The notes under the pieces: model-generated | Seen by the model: the letters and a program-made list of their open reading frames with translations, nothing else | Databases searched by the model: none | What the model was told of the DNA's origin: nothing | Shown: positions 1 through 7,707 of the stretch, piece after piece | How the letters are laid out: each line of letters opens with the position of its first letter | Position numbering within the stretch: the first letter of the stretch is position 1 | From: a bacterium | Lineage (GTDB): Bacteria > Patescibacteriota > Minisyncoccia > UBA6257 > GWB1-50-10 | Assembly (NCBI GenBank): GCA_021824045.1 | Contig: JAKALR010000004.1 | Span: forward strand, 1-45,115 | Length of the DNA stretch: 45,115 nt | Reading direction: 5' to 3' | Translations under genes and position numbers: made by a program

Positions 1-82
1 TAACGACCCCCTCAACGACCCCCTTTTGGGTCAGGAATTCGTGGTAAAATAGGTTCTGACTGAACGATATAAACGCACCAAA

Positions 83-116
83 GCAAAAGAGTGTGCTTTA
101 TAGCGCACTCTTTTGC
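83..116. terminator. Hairpin, probable terminator of an upstream gene
   Basis: Two arms, GCAAAAGAGTG and CACTCTTTTGC, pair across a short loop (GCTTTATAGCG region). There is no long T-run afterwards (TTCT), so termination efficiency is uncertain. It lies upstream of the first complete gene and probably ends a transcript entering from the left. Confidence 0.5.
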
Positions 117-153
117 TTCTGATGTTTTCTCGACGGAATCGAACCTGAGCGGA

Positions 154-185
154 GTATAATAAAAACAGGACACCAAAATCGGAGG
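154..185 (+). promoter_or_regulatory. -10 box and Shine-Dalgarno for the 65-aa gene
   Basis: TATAAT lies at 154-159 and GGAGG at 181-185, five bases before the ATG at 190. This gene therefore has a normal leader with a ribosome-binding site, unlike many genes in the window. Confidence 0.5.
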
Positions 186-189
186 CATC

Positions 190-387
190 ATGTACACGCG
201 ACTGACCAAACGGGAAGAGGAAGAGCTTTTCAAGGCGGTCATTGCCGGCTACCTCAGAAATAAGATCGACCTCGAGATATACCCCAAAGGGATTAGCATT
301 AAAGAGGCGGGGAATCCCGAGGCAAAAGAAATTTTCTTCCCTTTCGACGAACACGACGAAAGGGACCCCCGGTATCCGGAGGAGTGA
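190..387 (+). CDS. Small hypothetical protein (65 aa)
   Basis: Unrecognised soluble protein of 65 residues. It is highly charged, starts MYTRLTKREEEELFKAV and ends in an acidic tail (DEHDERDPRYPEE). The ATG is chosen because a clear GGAGG lies 5 bp upstream and a TATAAT box lies 30 bp upstream. The gene is followed by a strong hairpin terminator (413-439), so it looks like an independent monocistronic unit. There is no membrane segment or cysteine. The first half could be helical. A function cannot be assigned from sequence. Confidence 0.6.
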   Translation: MYTRLTKREEEELFKAVIAGYLRNKIDLEIYPKGISIKEAGNPEAKEIFFPFDEHDERDPRYPEE

Positions 388-412
388 TACCGGAAAAAGT
401 GATGGTGAAGGA

Positions 413-439
413 GAGGGTTTTGCGCGCAACAAAACCCTC
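413..439. terminator. Terminator between convergent genes
   Basis: GAGGGTTTT and AAAACCCTC form a 9-bp stem with loop GCGCGCAAC, followed by TTATTT on the plus strand. It ends the 65-aa gene. On the minus strand it lies just past the TAA stop of the phosphohexomutase, so it probably works in both directions. Confidence 0.75.
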
Positions 440-1804
440 TTATTTGTATTGTCTTTCGATAAGCTTCACTGCTTCCGCGGCGCGGGTTTCCGCTTCTTCC
501 GCGGTTCGCGCTTCCGCGATGACGCGGAGGATCGGTTCGGTATTGGATTTTCGGAAATGGACCCAGTAATCGGGGGCGTCGATCTTCAAGCCGTCGTCGG
601 CGTTCATGTTGAATTTTGCATAATGCCTTTTGATCCGTTGGAGAACATCGCCGTACCGTTCGTTCCCGAGGGTGATTTTCTTTTTGACGATTTCGAATCG
701 GGGGAGCGCATTTTTCAGTTCCGACAAAGTTCCGCCGGACTCAAGGAGATTTTGGAGCGCGAGGGCGATGCCGACCATGGCGTCGCGGCCGTAATGCACT
801 TCGGGGAGAATGACACCGCCGCTCCCTTCGCCGCCGATCTCCGCGCGGACCTTTTTCATTTTTTCCACGACGTTGATTTCCCCGACGGCAGACCGGTATA
901 TTTTCCCGTTCCGTCTTTTGGCAACTTCATCCGCGGCGCGGGTCGTCGAGAGATTCACGACGGCAATCCTCTTCTCCCGGGATGTTTTTCGGAAGATGAA
1001 ATCGATGGCTTGGATGATGGTATATTCTTCGCTGAATGGTTCGCCCCGCTCCGTCACGAGGACGAGGCGGTCGGCGTCCGGATCGACGACGATTCCGAGA
1101 TCGGCGTGTTCCCGTTTGACGCGTCGCATGACGGCCGTGATGTTTTCCGGGAGCGGTTCCGGTTTCCGCGGGAAAATGCCGGTTGGTTCACAGTTCATGG
1201 GAACAACACGGCATCCCAGCGCGCCGAGGAGCCGGGGAACGATGACGGATCCCGAGGCGTTCACCGCATCGAGGACCACCTTGAAATTCCTTTTCCCGAT
1301 CGCCTCCGGATCGATCGCCCGTATCGCGAGGATGCGTTTCAGATGATCGTTAATGAAGAACGAGCCGTCTTCCGTCGTCCCGATCGATCCGTTGCGCGCG
1401 ACCCTCGTCCCTTTCTCGGCCAGGCGGAAAAATCTTTTATTTTCAGAAGCGTTTAAGAAAACGCCGTTCCGGTTCACAAATTTCAACCCGTTCCATTCTT
1501 GTGGATTGTGGCTCGCGGTCACGATGACGCCCCCCGCCGCGTTCGAGTGTTCGACGGCGAGCTGTACCGTCGGCGTCGGACAAATGCCGATGTCTACAAC
1601 TCGGCGGCCGCTCGCGACGAGCGTCCTCCTCAAAACGTCGTGGAGCTCTGCGCCGTGATGCCTGCCGTCCCGGCCGATGATTATTTTCCCGGGTCCCGGA
1701 AAATGCGCAAAGGCCTCGGCATATTTCACGACGACGTCCGGCGTGAGTGTCGTTCCGACCACTCCCCGGATCCCCGAAATGCTCGCGATAAGTTCTTTTT
1801 TCAT
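440..1804 (-). CDS. Phosphohexomutase (phosphoglucosamine mutase / phosphomannomutase family)
   Basis: A 454-residue alpha-D-phosphohexomutase that moves phosphate between C1 and C6 of a hexose phosphate. Visible motifs are the catalytic serine loop TASHNP (about residue 99), the metal-binding loop DPDADR (about 243), the sugar-binding loop GEGSGG (about 330) and the phosphate-binding loop RKSNTEPILR near the C terminus. The N-terminal SGIRGVVG is typical of the phosphoglucosamine/phosphomannomutase branch. The divergent neighbour is murB, so supply of glucosamine-1-phosphate for UDP-GlcNAc and peptidoglycan is a reasonable guess. Substrate specificity among GlcN, Man and Glc cannot be fixed from motifs. 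The start MKKELIASISG abuts a 138-bp inverted-repeat element. Confidence 0.9.
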   Translation of the reverse strand: MKKELIASISGIRGVVGTTLTPDVVVKYAEAFAHFPGPGKIIIGRDGRHHGAELHDVLRRTLVASGRRVVDIGICPTPTVQLAVEHSNAAGGVIVTASHNPQEWNGLKFVNRNGVFLNASENKRFFRLAEKGTRVARNGSIGTTEDGSFFINDHLKRILAIRAIDPEAIGKRNFKVVLDAVNASGSVIVPRLLGALGCRVVPMNCEPTGIFPRKPEPLPENITAVMRRVKREHADLGIVVDPDADRLVLVTERGEPFSEEYTIIQAIDFIFRKTSREKRIAVVNLSTTRAADEVAKRRNGKIYRSAVGEINVVEKMKKVRAEIGGEGSGGVILPEVHYGRDAMVGIALALQNLLESGGTLSELKNALPRFEIVKKKITLGNERYGDVLQRIKRHYAKFNMNADDGLKIDAPDYWVHFRKSNTEPILRVIAEARTAEEAETRAAEAVKLIERQYK

Positions 1805-1819
1805 TTGTCAGCACTCTCA

Positions 1820-1957
1820 GTTTACCCCCACACCTATCGGGGAGCAATGTGTTTTGGTGCCTCTGGAGATATTTCGACGATTTAGTATGAATCTCCCCGT
1901 GGGTTAATTGGCTGGGTTGTAATAATCCACCCCCCGATAGGTGTGGGGGTTTACCCC
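1820..1957. repeat. Inverted-repeat element, CCCCACACCTA family, copy 1
   Basis: Two perfect 18-bp inverted arms, CCCCCACACCTATCGGGG (1825-1842) and its complement (1932-1949), enclose about 90 bp. GTTTACCCC occurs directly on both sides (1820-1828 and 1949-1957). A second element with the same ends lies at 22394-22533. It fills the space between the divergent phosphohexomutase and murB genes, so it must form part of one or both 5' regions. Confidence 0.8.
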
Positions 1958-1993
1958 TTACGTCCGGAGATTTACTATAGAGGGAAAGGTGCC

Positions 1994-2929
1994 ATGAAGA
2001 AAAAAGAAGACTTCACGCAGTTCAGGATCAAGAAAAACGTCAAGCTTGCTCCGCTCGCGACTTTCCGGATCGGGGGAACGTGCGATTATTTCACCGTGGC
2101 GGAAACGCCCGAGAAATTTATCGCCATCGCCGAGTGGGCGAAGAAAAATGGCCTGCGGCTCACCCTGTTCGCCGGGGGGAGCAATGTGGTCTTCCCGGAT
2201 GAAAAGCTCAAGGGCCTCGTCTTGCGGTTCCTCGGCGGGAAGATGTCGTTCGAAGGGAATGAATGTGTCGTGGACGGCGGTGTTCTCCTCGGCGACGTCA
2301 TCAGGAAATCGGTGAACCGCGGTCTTCGCGGACTCGAGACGCTCTCCGGGATACCGGGGACGATTGGGGGAGCGGTTGTCGGAAACGCGGGTGCGTACGG
2401 CCATGCCGTCGCCGAGGCCGTCCATGACGTGGAGATTTGGGACGGCGCGAAGCGGCGGTGGATTCCGAGGGATCAATGCCAATTCGCCTACCGGGAGAGC
2501 GTTTTCAAGAAAAAGCCGTTCCTGGTTCTGCGGGTCAAATTGAAATTCAAAAAGGGGAACGCGGCCGAATTGAAAAAGATTTCGAGGAGCATCATAACAA
2601 TACGGGAGAAAAAATATAAACCCGGCATCAAATGTCCCGGCAGCTTTTTCAAGAACGTGCTCGTCAAAGATGTTGCTCCGCGATCACTCGCGGCAATCGA
2701 CCGCACAAAGATCATCGAGGGGAAAATTCCGGCGGGGTATCTCCTGGAGTCGATCGGCTCGAAGGGGATGCGCGTCGGCGGTATCGCGATTGCGAATTTC
2801 CACGGGAATCTGTTCGTGAACCGCGGTAGAGCGAAAGCGTCCGACGTGAAAAAGCTGGCCGACATCCTGCGGAAAAAGGTCCGCGCGAAATTTGGCATCA
2901 CCCTTGAGGAGGAAGTGCGGTACGTGTAG
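1994..2929 (+). CDS. murB: UDP-N-acetylenolpyruvoylglucosamine reductase
   Basis: MurB, 311 residues, reduces UDP-GlcNAc-enolpyruvate to UDP-MurNAc using NADPH and FAD in peptidoglycan precursor synthesis. The FAD-binding part shows RIGGTCDYF, FAGGSNVVFPD and GIPGTIGGAVVGNAGAYG. The substrate/catalytic part shows YRESVFKK, the serine of CPGSFFKN and the glutamate of GITLEEEVRYV at the C terminus. An upstream in-frame start at 1943 lies inside the repeat arm and would add 17 unconserved residues. The ATG at 1994, preceded by AGGGAAAGG, is preferred. A good terminator follows at 2990-3011. Confidence 0.95.
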   Translation: MKKKEDFTQFRIKKNVKLAPLATFRIGGTCDYFTVAETPEKFIAIAEWAKKNGLRLTLFAGGSNVVFPDEKLKGLVLRFLGGKMSFEGNECVVDGGVLLGDVIRKSVNRGLRGLETLSGIPGTIGGAVVGNAGAYGHAVAEAVHDVEIWDGAKRRWIPRDQCQFAYRESVFKKKPFLVLRVKLKFKKGNAAELKKISRSIITIREKKYKPGIKCPGSFFKNVLVKDVAPRSLAAIDRTKIIEGKIPAGYLLESIGSKGMRVGGIAIANFHGNLFVNRGRAKASDVKKLADILRKKVRAKFGITLEEEVRYV

Positions 2930-2931
2930 GG

Positions 2932-3133
2932 GGTGATTCCGATTTCGTTTCCCCATTGAAGAAGCTTACGGAAGCGAAAAAGCTCGGTTCCGCCCTCGTG
3001 GGCGGATTTTTCGCTGAGAAGCAGCGGGCTCTTGCCGCTGGAGCAAGAGAACCGCGATTCTGAAAGACGCATGCGCTTGGACACCGTGCCTGCTCGGACT
3101 CCGAACGGTTTGCTCTGCAAAATCGGAATCACC
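2932..3133. repeat. 200-bp element closed by perfect 14-bp inverted ends
   Basis: GGTGATTCCGATTT (2932-2945) is exactly complementary to 3120-3133. Inside are two hairpins: the murB terminator (2990-3011) and CTCTTGC/GCAAGAG around 3030-3050. The interior reads open on the minus strand but shows no protein signature. It could be a small transposon remnant or a structured RNA with a terminal closing stem. Confidence 0.6.
2990..3011 (+). terminator. Rho-independent terminator after murB
   Basis: CCGCCC and GGGCGG with a TCGT tetraloop, followed by ATTTTT. It is placed 60 bp after the murB stop, inside the inverted-repeat element. Confidence 0.75.
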
Positions 3134-3157
3134 ATCGCCAGGTTGAAAATTAGCCAT

Positions 3158-3163
3158 TATAAT
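3158..3163 (+). promoter_or_regulatory. -10 box 9 nt upstream of start codon
   Basis: TATAAT lies 9 nt before the ATG at 3173. There is no Shine-Dalgarno sequence in the interval, so a leaderless transcript is likely for the membrane protein/ATPase operon. Confidence 0.5.
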
Positions 3164-3172
3164 AAGTACGAT

Positions 3173-3520
3173 ATGGTTTTCGCTTACCTAGCTCAGAAGT
3201 TCTTGTGGAGGATAGTCGATTTTTTAAGGCATTGGTATGTCCGGAGCGCGAAATTGTATTCCAACTACGTTCTCGATAAGTTGCACGACTTCGACAAGAT
3301 CCTCGCCTGGAAGATAACCCTTCAGAATCTTTTTACGCCGCTCTATAAGGATTACACGCTCATCGGATACGTCTTGGGGTTTTCCCTCCGGGCGGTCCGC
3401 CTCCTCGTCGCCTCGGTTTTTTACGCGGTTGTTTTTGCGGTCGCGATCGTCTGCTATGGCATTTGGCTTCTTATCCCGCCCGTGTTGGTCGCCGTATTTT
3501 TAGGTATTCTCCATGGGTAA
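3173..3520 (+). CDS. Small membrane protein paired with AAA+ ATPase
   Basis: Unrecognised 115-residue protein. After an N-terminal basic/aromatic part (MVFAYLAQKFLWRIVDFLRHWYV) it has hydrophobic segments around residues 55-75 and 80-112 (LLVASVFYAVVFAVAIVCYG and IPPVLVAVFLGIL), so two membrane spans are likely. The reading frame is open back to 3032, but ATG 3173 is chosen because TATAAT sits 9 nt upstream and the earlier part lies in a repeat. Its stop overlaps the start of the ATPase gene by 8 bp. This indicates translational coupling and suggests a membrane partner or anchor for that ATPase. Confidence 0.7.
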   Translation: MVFAYLAQKFLWRIVDFLRHWYVRSAKLYSNYVLDKLHDFDKILAWKITLQNLFTPLYKDYTLIGYVLGFSLRAVRLLVASVFYAVVFAVAIVCYGIWLLIPPVLVAVFLGILHG

Positions 3521-6005
3521 GGTTTACTTTAAGGATAAAAGGATTTTTCTGAGCCAGATCGAAGATTTCGTGGCGAGACTCGTCGGATATTCGGGGTATG
3601 TCGTCCTCGTTGCCGTGACCGCGATTCTGCTGTTGTCCAGGAACGTGAGATTGGAAGCCTTGGGTGTTCTTTTCGCGTTATACCTCATCGATCGGATGAT
3701 GCATATCGGAGACGGTGAGAGGAATCTGGATGAGGTGCAGAGCGGGAAGGGAAATATGCGGGATGCTTTGGCGCCGTCCTCCTACCGGATCTTGAGTTCC
3801 GCGTTCCGGAAGTCCAAGGGGGCGAATGCGAGTTTTTATTTCATCCTGCTGGAATTTTTGATTGAGCGCGATGATATCCGCGAGATTTTGAAGCGCTTGG
3901 ACATCAAGCCGGATATTTTCCTCAAGAAGGCCGGTGTTGTGTTCGAGGGAAAGGGGAAATTTTCCGGAGACAGCTACCTTCCGGTTTTGGATGGTTTGGT
4001 TTCGCAGGCGTATGCGAATGCCCTCGTCCACAACGATTCGTTTATTTACCCGCGGAATCTCTTCGCCGCCGTCTTCGATGTCGGTGATGAAGATTTGGAA
4101 AAGGTTTTCATCGCCTCGGGTCTGAAGAAGGAAGATGTTGAATCGGCGGTGGTGTTCGGCAAGTGGAGGAAAATCTTCGGCAAGGCGAGATTTATCCCGA
4201 AATCGATCGGCGGGTTCGCCCATCGCCCGGGATTTTTGCGGCATCGGGTCATGAATCGGGCGTGGACGGCAAGGCCGACCCCGACGCTCGACAAGTTCTC
4301 GACCGATCTGACCGATTTGGCGCGCGCCCGGGCAGTGGGATTTCTCATCGGGCACCAAAAAGAATATGAAGAGCTTTTGCAGATTATTGCGCGCCCGGGG
4401 AAACCAAACGCTATCCTGGTTGGTGAAGCGGGAGCGGGAAAATCGACCATCATCGATCATTTGGCTTTCGCCATCATGAAAGACGAAGTTCCTGAGGTTC
4501 TTTTCGACAAGCGTTTGGTTTCTCTCGAAATCGGGAACCTTCTGGCGAATGCCACACCAGACGTTTTAAATGCCAGGCTCCAGGCCATCGTTGAGGAAAT
4601 CATGCTTTCCGGGAACATCGTTCTCTTCGTCCCCAATATGCATGATCTCTTCAGGACGTCATCGGAAACCGTGAATGCCATCGACGTTATCCTGCCCATC
4701 ATGAAGGATGCGGCTATCCCCGTCGTCGGGGAAACCTATCCCCGGGAATTCAAGATGTACATCGAGCCCCGGTCCGATTTCTTGGAGCAGTTTGAGGTGG
4801 TGCGGGTTGAGGAGATCAGTGAAGAGGAGGCGGTGAAATTCCTCATCTACCAGAGCCTGCTTTTGGAGCGGGAATACCGCGTATTCATGCCGTTCAGCGC
4901 CATTAAGGAATGCGCATATCTCGCGAAGCGGTACTTCCACGCAAAGCCGCTGCCGGGGAGCGCCGTCGATCTTTTGAAACAAGCGCTTGCCAAAGCGGTC
5001 GAGGGGAAGAAAAAGTCAATCGCCGTCCAAGACATCGATCTGGTGGCCGAGAAACTTTCCCGAATCCCGATTCAGCGGGTTACCGCGAATGAGGCGGCGA
5101 AGCTCCTGGGGTTGGAAGACGTCATCCACAAAAAACTGATCAATCAAGATGCGGCGGTCTTGGCGGTCTCGCGAGCGCTCCGGGAATATCGGAGCGGACT
5201 TTCGCGGAGAGGCGGTCCCATCGCCACCTTCCTGTTTGTCGGCCCGACCGGCGTCGGGAAGACGGAACTTTCGAAAATACTAGCCGAGGTGCAATTCGGT
5301 TCCAAAACCGCCATGCAGCGGTTTGATATGTCCGAGTACCAGGACAAAACGAGCATCTTCCGCTTGATCGGCACTCCCGATGGATCGAAGACGGGAACGC
5401 TGACCGACGCGGTATCAGAAAATCCGTATTCCTTGGTGCTGCTCGATGAATTTGAAAAAGCGCACCCCGACGTCTTGAATCTCTTCTTGCAGGTTTTCGA
5501 CGACGGGCGCCTGACCGACAGCCTGGGGAAGACGGTTGATTTTCAAAATACGATCATCATCGCGACATCGAACGCGAACTCCGATTTCATCAAGTCGGAA
5601 ATAGAACGGGGGAAAAGCGTCGAAAGCATTTCTGAAGAGTTGAAGAAAAAACTTTCCGACTTCTTCCGCCCCGAACTCCTGAACCGGTTTTCGGACATCG
5701 TTGTTTTCCGGGGGCTCAAGGAGGATGAGATCAAGAAGATCGCGGGGCTCTTGATCGATGATTTGAAAGAAACCTTGGGTGAGGAGAAAGGAATTGACAT
5801 CGTCTACGATGACGCGGTTTTGGGGGAACTCGGCAGGCGCGGCTACGATCCGGTTTTCGGCGCGCGGCCCTTGCGGAAGGTTATTTCCGACAGCGTGAAA
5901 AGTGTCTTGGCCGATAAGATTCTCGAGGGGAGCCTTGGAAGCGGGGACAGCGTCGTAATTTCCCTGAAAAACGGCGCATTTGATTTCCAAGTCTCAAAAG
6001 ATTAA
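3513..6005 (+). CDS. Membrane-anchored ClpC-like double AAA+ ATPase
   Basis: An 830-residue Clp/Hsp100-type ATPase. The N terminus has two hydrophobic spans (about residues 25-45 and 48-62), unusual for Clp proteins, then a Clp-N-like helical region (about 90-220). AAA1 has Walker A GEAGAGKST (about 304), but its Walker B region reads NIVLFVPNMHDLF where ClpB has IILFIDEIH, so the Asp-Glu pair is lost. AAA2 is intact, with GPTGVGKTE (about 577), LVLLDEFEKAHPDV (about 642) and the C-terminal GYDPVFGARPLRK. No ClpP gene is nearby. It probably acts at the membrane as an unfoldase in which AAA1 binds but may not hydrolyse ATP. Calling it clpC would overstate the case. Confidence 0.85.
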   Translation: MGKVYFKDKRIFLSQIEDFVARLVGYSGYVVLVAVTAILLLSRNVRLEALGVLFALYLIDRMMHIGDGERNLDEVQSGKGNMRDALAPSSYRILSSAFRKSKGANASFYFILLEFLIERDDIREILKRLDIKPDIFLKKAGVVFEGKGKFSGDSYLPVLDGLVSQAYANALVHNDSFIYPRNLFAAVFDVGDEDLEKVFIASGLKKEDVESAVVFGKWRKIFGKARFIPKSIGGFAHRPGFLRHRVMNRAWTARPTPTLDKFSTDLTDLARARAVGFLIGHQKEYEELLQIIARPGKPNAILVGEAGAGKSTIIDHLAFAIMKDEVPEVLFDKRLVSLEIGNLLANATPDVLNARLQAIVEEIMLSGNIVLFVPNMHDLFRTSSETVNAIDVILPIMKDAAIPVVGETYPREFKMYIEPRSDFLEQFEVVRVEEISEEEAVKFLIYQSLLLEREYRVFMPFSAIKECAYLAKRYFHAKPLPGSAVDLLKQALAKAVEGKKKSIAVQDIDLVAEKLSRIPIQRVTANEAAKLLGLEDVIHKKLINQDAAVLAVSRALREYRSGLSRRGGPIATFLFVGPTGVGKTELSKILAEVQFGSKTAMQRFDMSEYQDKTSIFRLIGTPDGSKTGTLTDAVSENPYSLVLLDEFEKAHPDVLNLFLQVFDDGRLTDSLGKTVDFQNTIIIATSNANSDFIKSEIERGKSVESISEELKKKLSDFFRPELLNRFSDIVVFRGLKEDEIKKIAGLLIDDLKETLGEEKGIDIVYDDAVLGELGRRGYDPVFGARPLRKVISDSVKSVLADKILEGSLGSGDSVVISLKNGAFDFQVSKD

Positions 6006-6063
6006 TCTTGAGTACGTTCCCATGAAAATTCCGCACTTAAAAATAAGTTTTGGGGAGACGAAG

Positions 6064-6690
6064 ATGAATAAGGTGGTGAAGTTCTTCATCCTTTCCGACT
6101 ACCTGTTTTGGGGCGGTTGGGGTCTCATTTCTCCCATCTTCGCGGTCTTCATTCTGCAACGGATCGGCGCCGCGAACGTATTTACCGTTGGTGCTGCCGC
6201 GGCACTGTATTACCTGACGAAGGCGATTTCGGAATTGCCGATATCGTTCTATTTGGACCGGCATGAGGGAGAAAAGGACGATTTCTACGCCCTTTTGATC
6301 GGACTTTTCCTCGGCGGTCTCGTTACCCTCATCTTTTTGGCGGTCACGAGCGTCGCGGCGCTCCTCCTCGCCATGGTTGTCCAGGGATTCGCGTTCGCGC
6401 TCTACTCTTCGTCGTGGCCGGCGATATTCTCGAGGCACTTGGACAAGAATCATTATTCCCTCGAGTGGGCGCTCGACCATTTCGGCATTGATGTCGTCTC
6501 CGCCGTCACGGCGTTTCTCGGCGGGAGTATCGCGCTGCTCTTGGGATTCAATCTCATTTTCATTTTGGGGGCCGTGGCGGCCTTTAGCGGAACGGCTCTG
6601 CTGTTCTTCGTTCCGGATCTGATTCTCCCCAAACAAACCACCAAAGAACCAATTTTAATGGATCATGCTGGACCAACCATCGGTAAATAA
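6064..6690 (+). CDS. Half-size MFS-like membrane protein
   Basis: A 208-residue protein with about six membrane segments. It looks like the N-terminal half of a major facilitator transporter: FFILSDYLFWGGWGLISPIFAVFI, then a helix pair with the loop YLDRHEGEKDD, and later SWPAIFSRHLDKN, which resembles MFS loop motifs. Full MFS proteins have 12 segments, so this is either truncated or works as a dimer. ATG 6064 has GGGGAG upstream; earlier in-frame starts (5980, 6022) lack a site and overlap the ATPase. The 3' end overlaps the Nudix gene by 26 bp, so the two are probably co-transcribed. The substrate is unknown. Confidence 0.65.
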   Translation: MNKVVKFFILSDYLFWGGWGLISPIFAVFILQRIGAANVFTVGAAAALYYLTKAISELPISFYLDRHEGEKDDFYALLIGLFLGGLVTLIFLAVTSVAALLLAMVVQGFAFALYSSSWPAIFSRHLDKNHYSLEWALDHFGIDVVSAVTAFLGGSIALLLGFNLIFILGAVAAFSGTALLFFVPDLILPKQTTKEPILMDHAGPTIGK

Positions 6691-7159
6691 AAACAAAAAT
6701 GACGGGGATCTTTCGATCTCGGCGGGAGTCATTATTTTCAGGCGCACCGAAGAAGGGGTAAAATTCCTCCTCCTCTATCACGGCGGCAATTATTGGAATT
6801 TTCCCAAGGGAAAACTCGCCGAAGGAGAAAAGAGCTTCAAGGCCGCTCTCCGGGAAGTCGAGGAAGAAACGGGCATAAAATCCCGCGACTTACGTTTCAT
6901 CAATTGGTTCAAGGTGTCCGATCGGTTCGTTTTTTATACCAAGGAAAAAAAGAGGATTCCGCGGCTGGTAATTTACTATTTGGCGGAGACGAAGACGCAG
7001 GCGGTCACCATCGTTCCGCGGGAACACCAGGGGTACGGATGGTTCCTCTATAAAGATGCCGTGAAAATGCTCAAGGCTCCCAATCTGAAATTAAATCTCA
7101 AAAAGGCCTACGTTCCCATTATGAGGGGAACGCAGGCCGCGCAGGCGAAAAAGCTCTGA
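6665..7159 (+). CDS. Nudix hydrolase
   Basis: A 164-residue Nudix-fold pyrophosphohydrolase acting on a nucleoside diphosphate linked to another group. The Nudix box GX5EX7REXXEEXG is complete: it begins GKLAEGE, continues through REVEEETG (about residues 46-68) and carries the Mg-binding glutamates. SAGVIIFRR and WNFPKGKL resemble diadenosine tetraphosphatase-like members, which is only a family-level hint. Its start overlaps the upstream membrane protein gene. It is followed by a hairpin (7158-7186) that separates it from the convergent rplT gene. Confidence 0.88.
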   Translation: MLDQPSVNKNKNDGDLSISAGVIIFRRTEEGVKFLLLYHGGNYWNFPKGKLAEGEKSFKAALREVEEETGIKSRDLRFINWFKVSDRFVFYTKEKKRIPRLVIYYLAETKTQAVTIVPREHQGYGWFLYKDAVKMLKAPNLKLNLKKAYVPIMRGTQAAQAKKL

Positions 7160-7186
7160 ACCTATCTCGTAATATGAGATAGGTTC
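7158..7186. terminator. Hairpin between convergent Nudix and rplT genes
   Basis: GAACCTATCTC (7158-7168) pairs perfectly with GAGATAGGTTC (7176-7186). The stem overlaps the rplT stop codon and immediately follows the Nudix stop. There is no T-run, so it may block read-through by structure or act as a 3' end stabiliser. Confidence 0.6.
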
Positions 7187-7533
7187 TAGTGTTTGACCGC
7201 GCTGATGATTTTTTTGAATACTTCCGGTTCGTTTTGAGCGAGCTCGGCGAGTATTTTCCGGTCTATTTTGACGTTTGCCTTCTTCATGAGGCCGATGAGT
7301 TCGCTGTATTTCGTTCCGTTCATTCTGGCGGCGGCGTTGATTTGGACTTGCCAGAGCGCGCGGTAATTTCTCTTTTTTTCTTTTCTCCCCTTGAATTTCC
7401 GGCTCATGCCGTGGAGGAGCGCCTCTTTGGCGGCCCGCTCTTTTGATTTTCTGCTCCATTTGTAGCCCTTGCTCTTCTTGAGCAGCTTTTCTCTTTTTTT
7501 GTGGGCGATCGTGCCCCGTTTGACTCTTGGCAT
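7186..7533 (-). CDS. rplT: 50S ribosomal protein L20
   Basis: bL20, 115 residues, binds 23S rRNA early in large-subunit assembly. The basic N-terminal extension MPRVKRGTIAHKKREKLLK and the YRALWQVQINAAAR / NGTKYSELI motifs are diagnostic. It is the last gene of infC-rpmI-rplT, with 1 bp between it and rpmI. In Bacillus and E. coli L20 represses this operon by binding an RNA leader or operator. Whether that happens here is unknown, but the infC leader is structured (8232-8374). Confidence 0.97.
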   Translation of the reverse strand: MPRVKRGTIAHKKREKLLKKSKGYKWSRKSKERAAKEALLHGMSRKFKGRKEKKRNYRALWQVQINAAARMNGTKYSELIGLMKKANVKIDRKILAELAQNEPEVFKKIISAVKH

Positions 7534-7534
7534 G

Positions 7535-7705
7535 TTAGTTGTTGATTACTTTATTCATTTTTACTCCCTCGAGCGACCTCGTGTTCTTTTTTCTTTTTAT
7601 TTGCGTGGTCCTCTTATTGATTCTCGAGTGCCCCAGGGTCATCGCCCGGCGGCGCACCTTCCCCGTTTTGGTTATGTGTATCCTTTTTGATATGCTTTTC
7701 TTCAT
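7535..7705 (-). CDS. rpmI: 50S ribosomal protein L35
   Basis: bL35, 56 residues, shorter than the usual 64 or so. MKKSISKRIHITKTGKVRRR and the following basic residues match the family, while the C-terminal tail SLEGVKMNKVINN is unusual. The frame stays open upstream to 7822 inside infC; ATG 7705 is the start expected from the family. It lies two bases after the infC stop and one base before rplT, the standard order of this operon. Confidence 0.93.
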   Translation of the reverse strand: MKKSISKRIHITKTGKVRRRAMTLGHSRINKRTTQIKRKKNTRSLEGVKMNKVINN

Positions 7706-7707
7706 TG

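Noticed and set aside
242-1456. 404-residue open frame on the plus strand
   Set aside because: It lies antisense to the phosphohexomutase, which has complete motifs; composition effect of the GC-rich gene.
7141-7162. UGA recoding as in Gracilibacteria/SR1
   Set aside because: UGA serves as a normal stop at the Nudix gene, and the core enzymes read well with the standard bacterial code.
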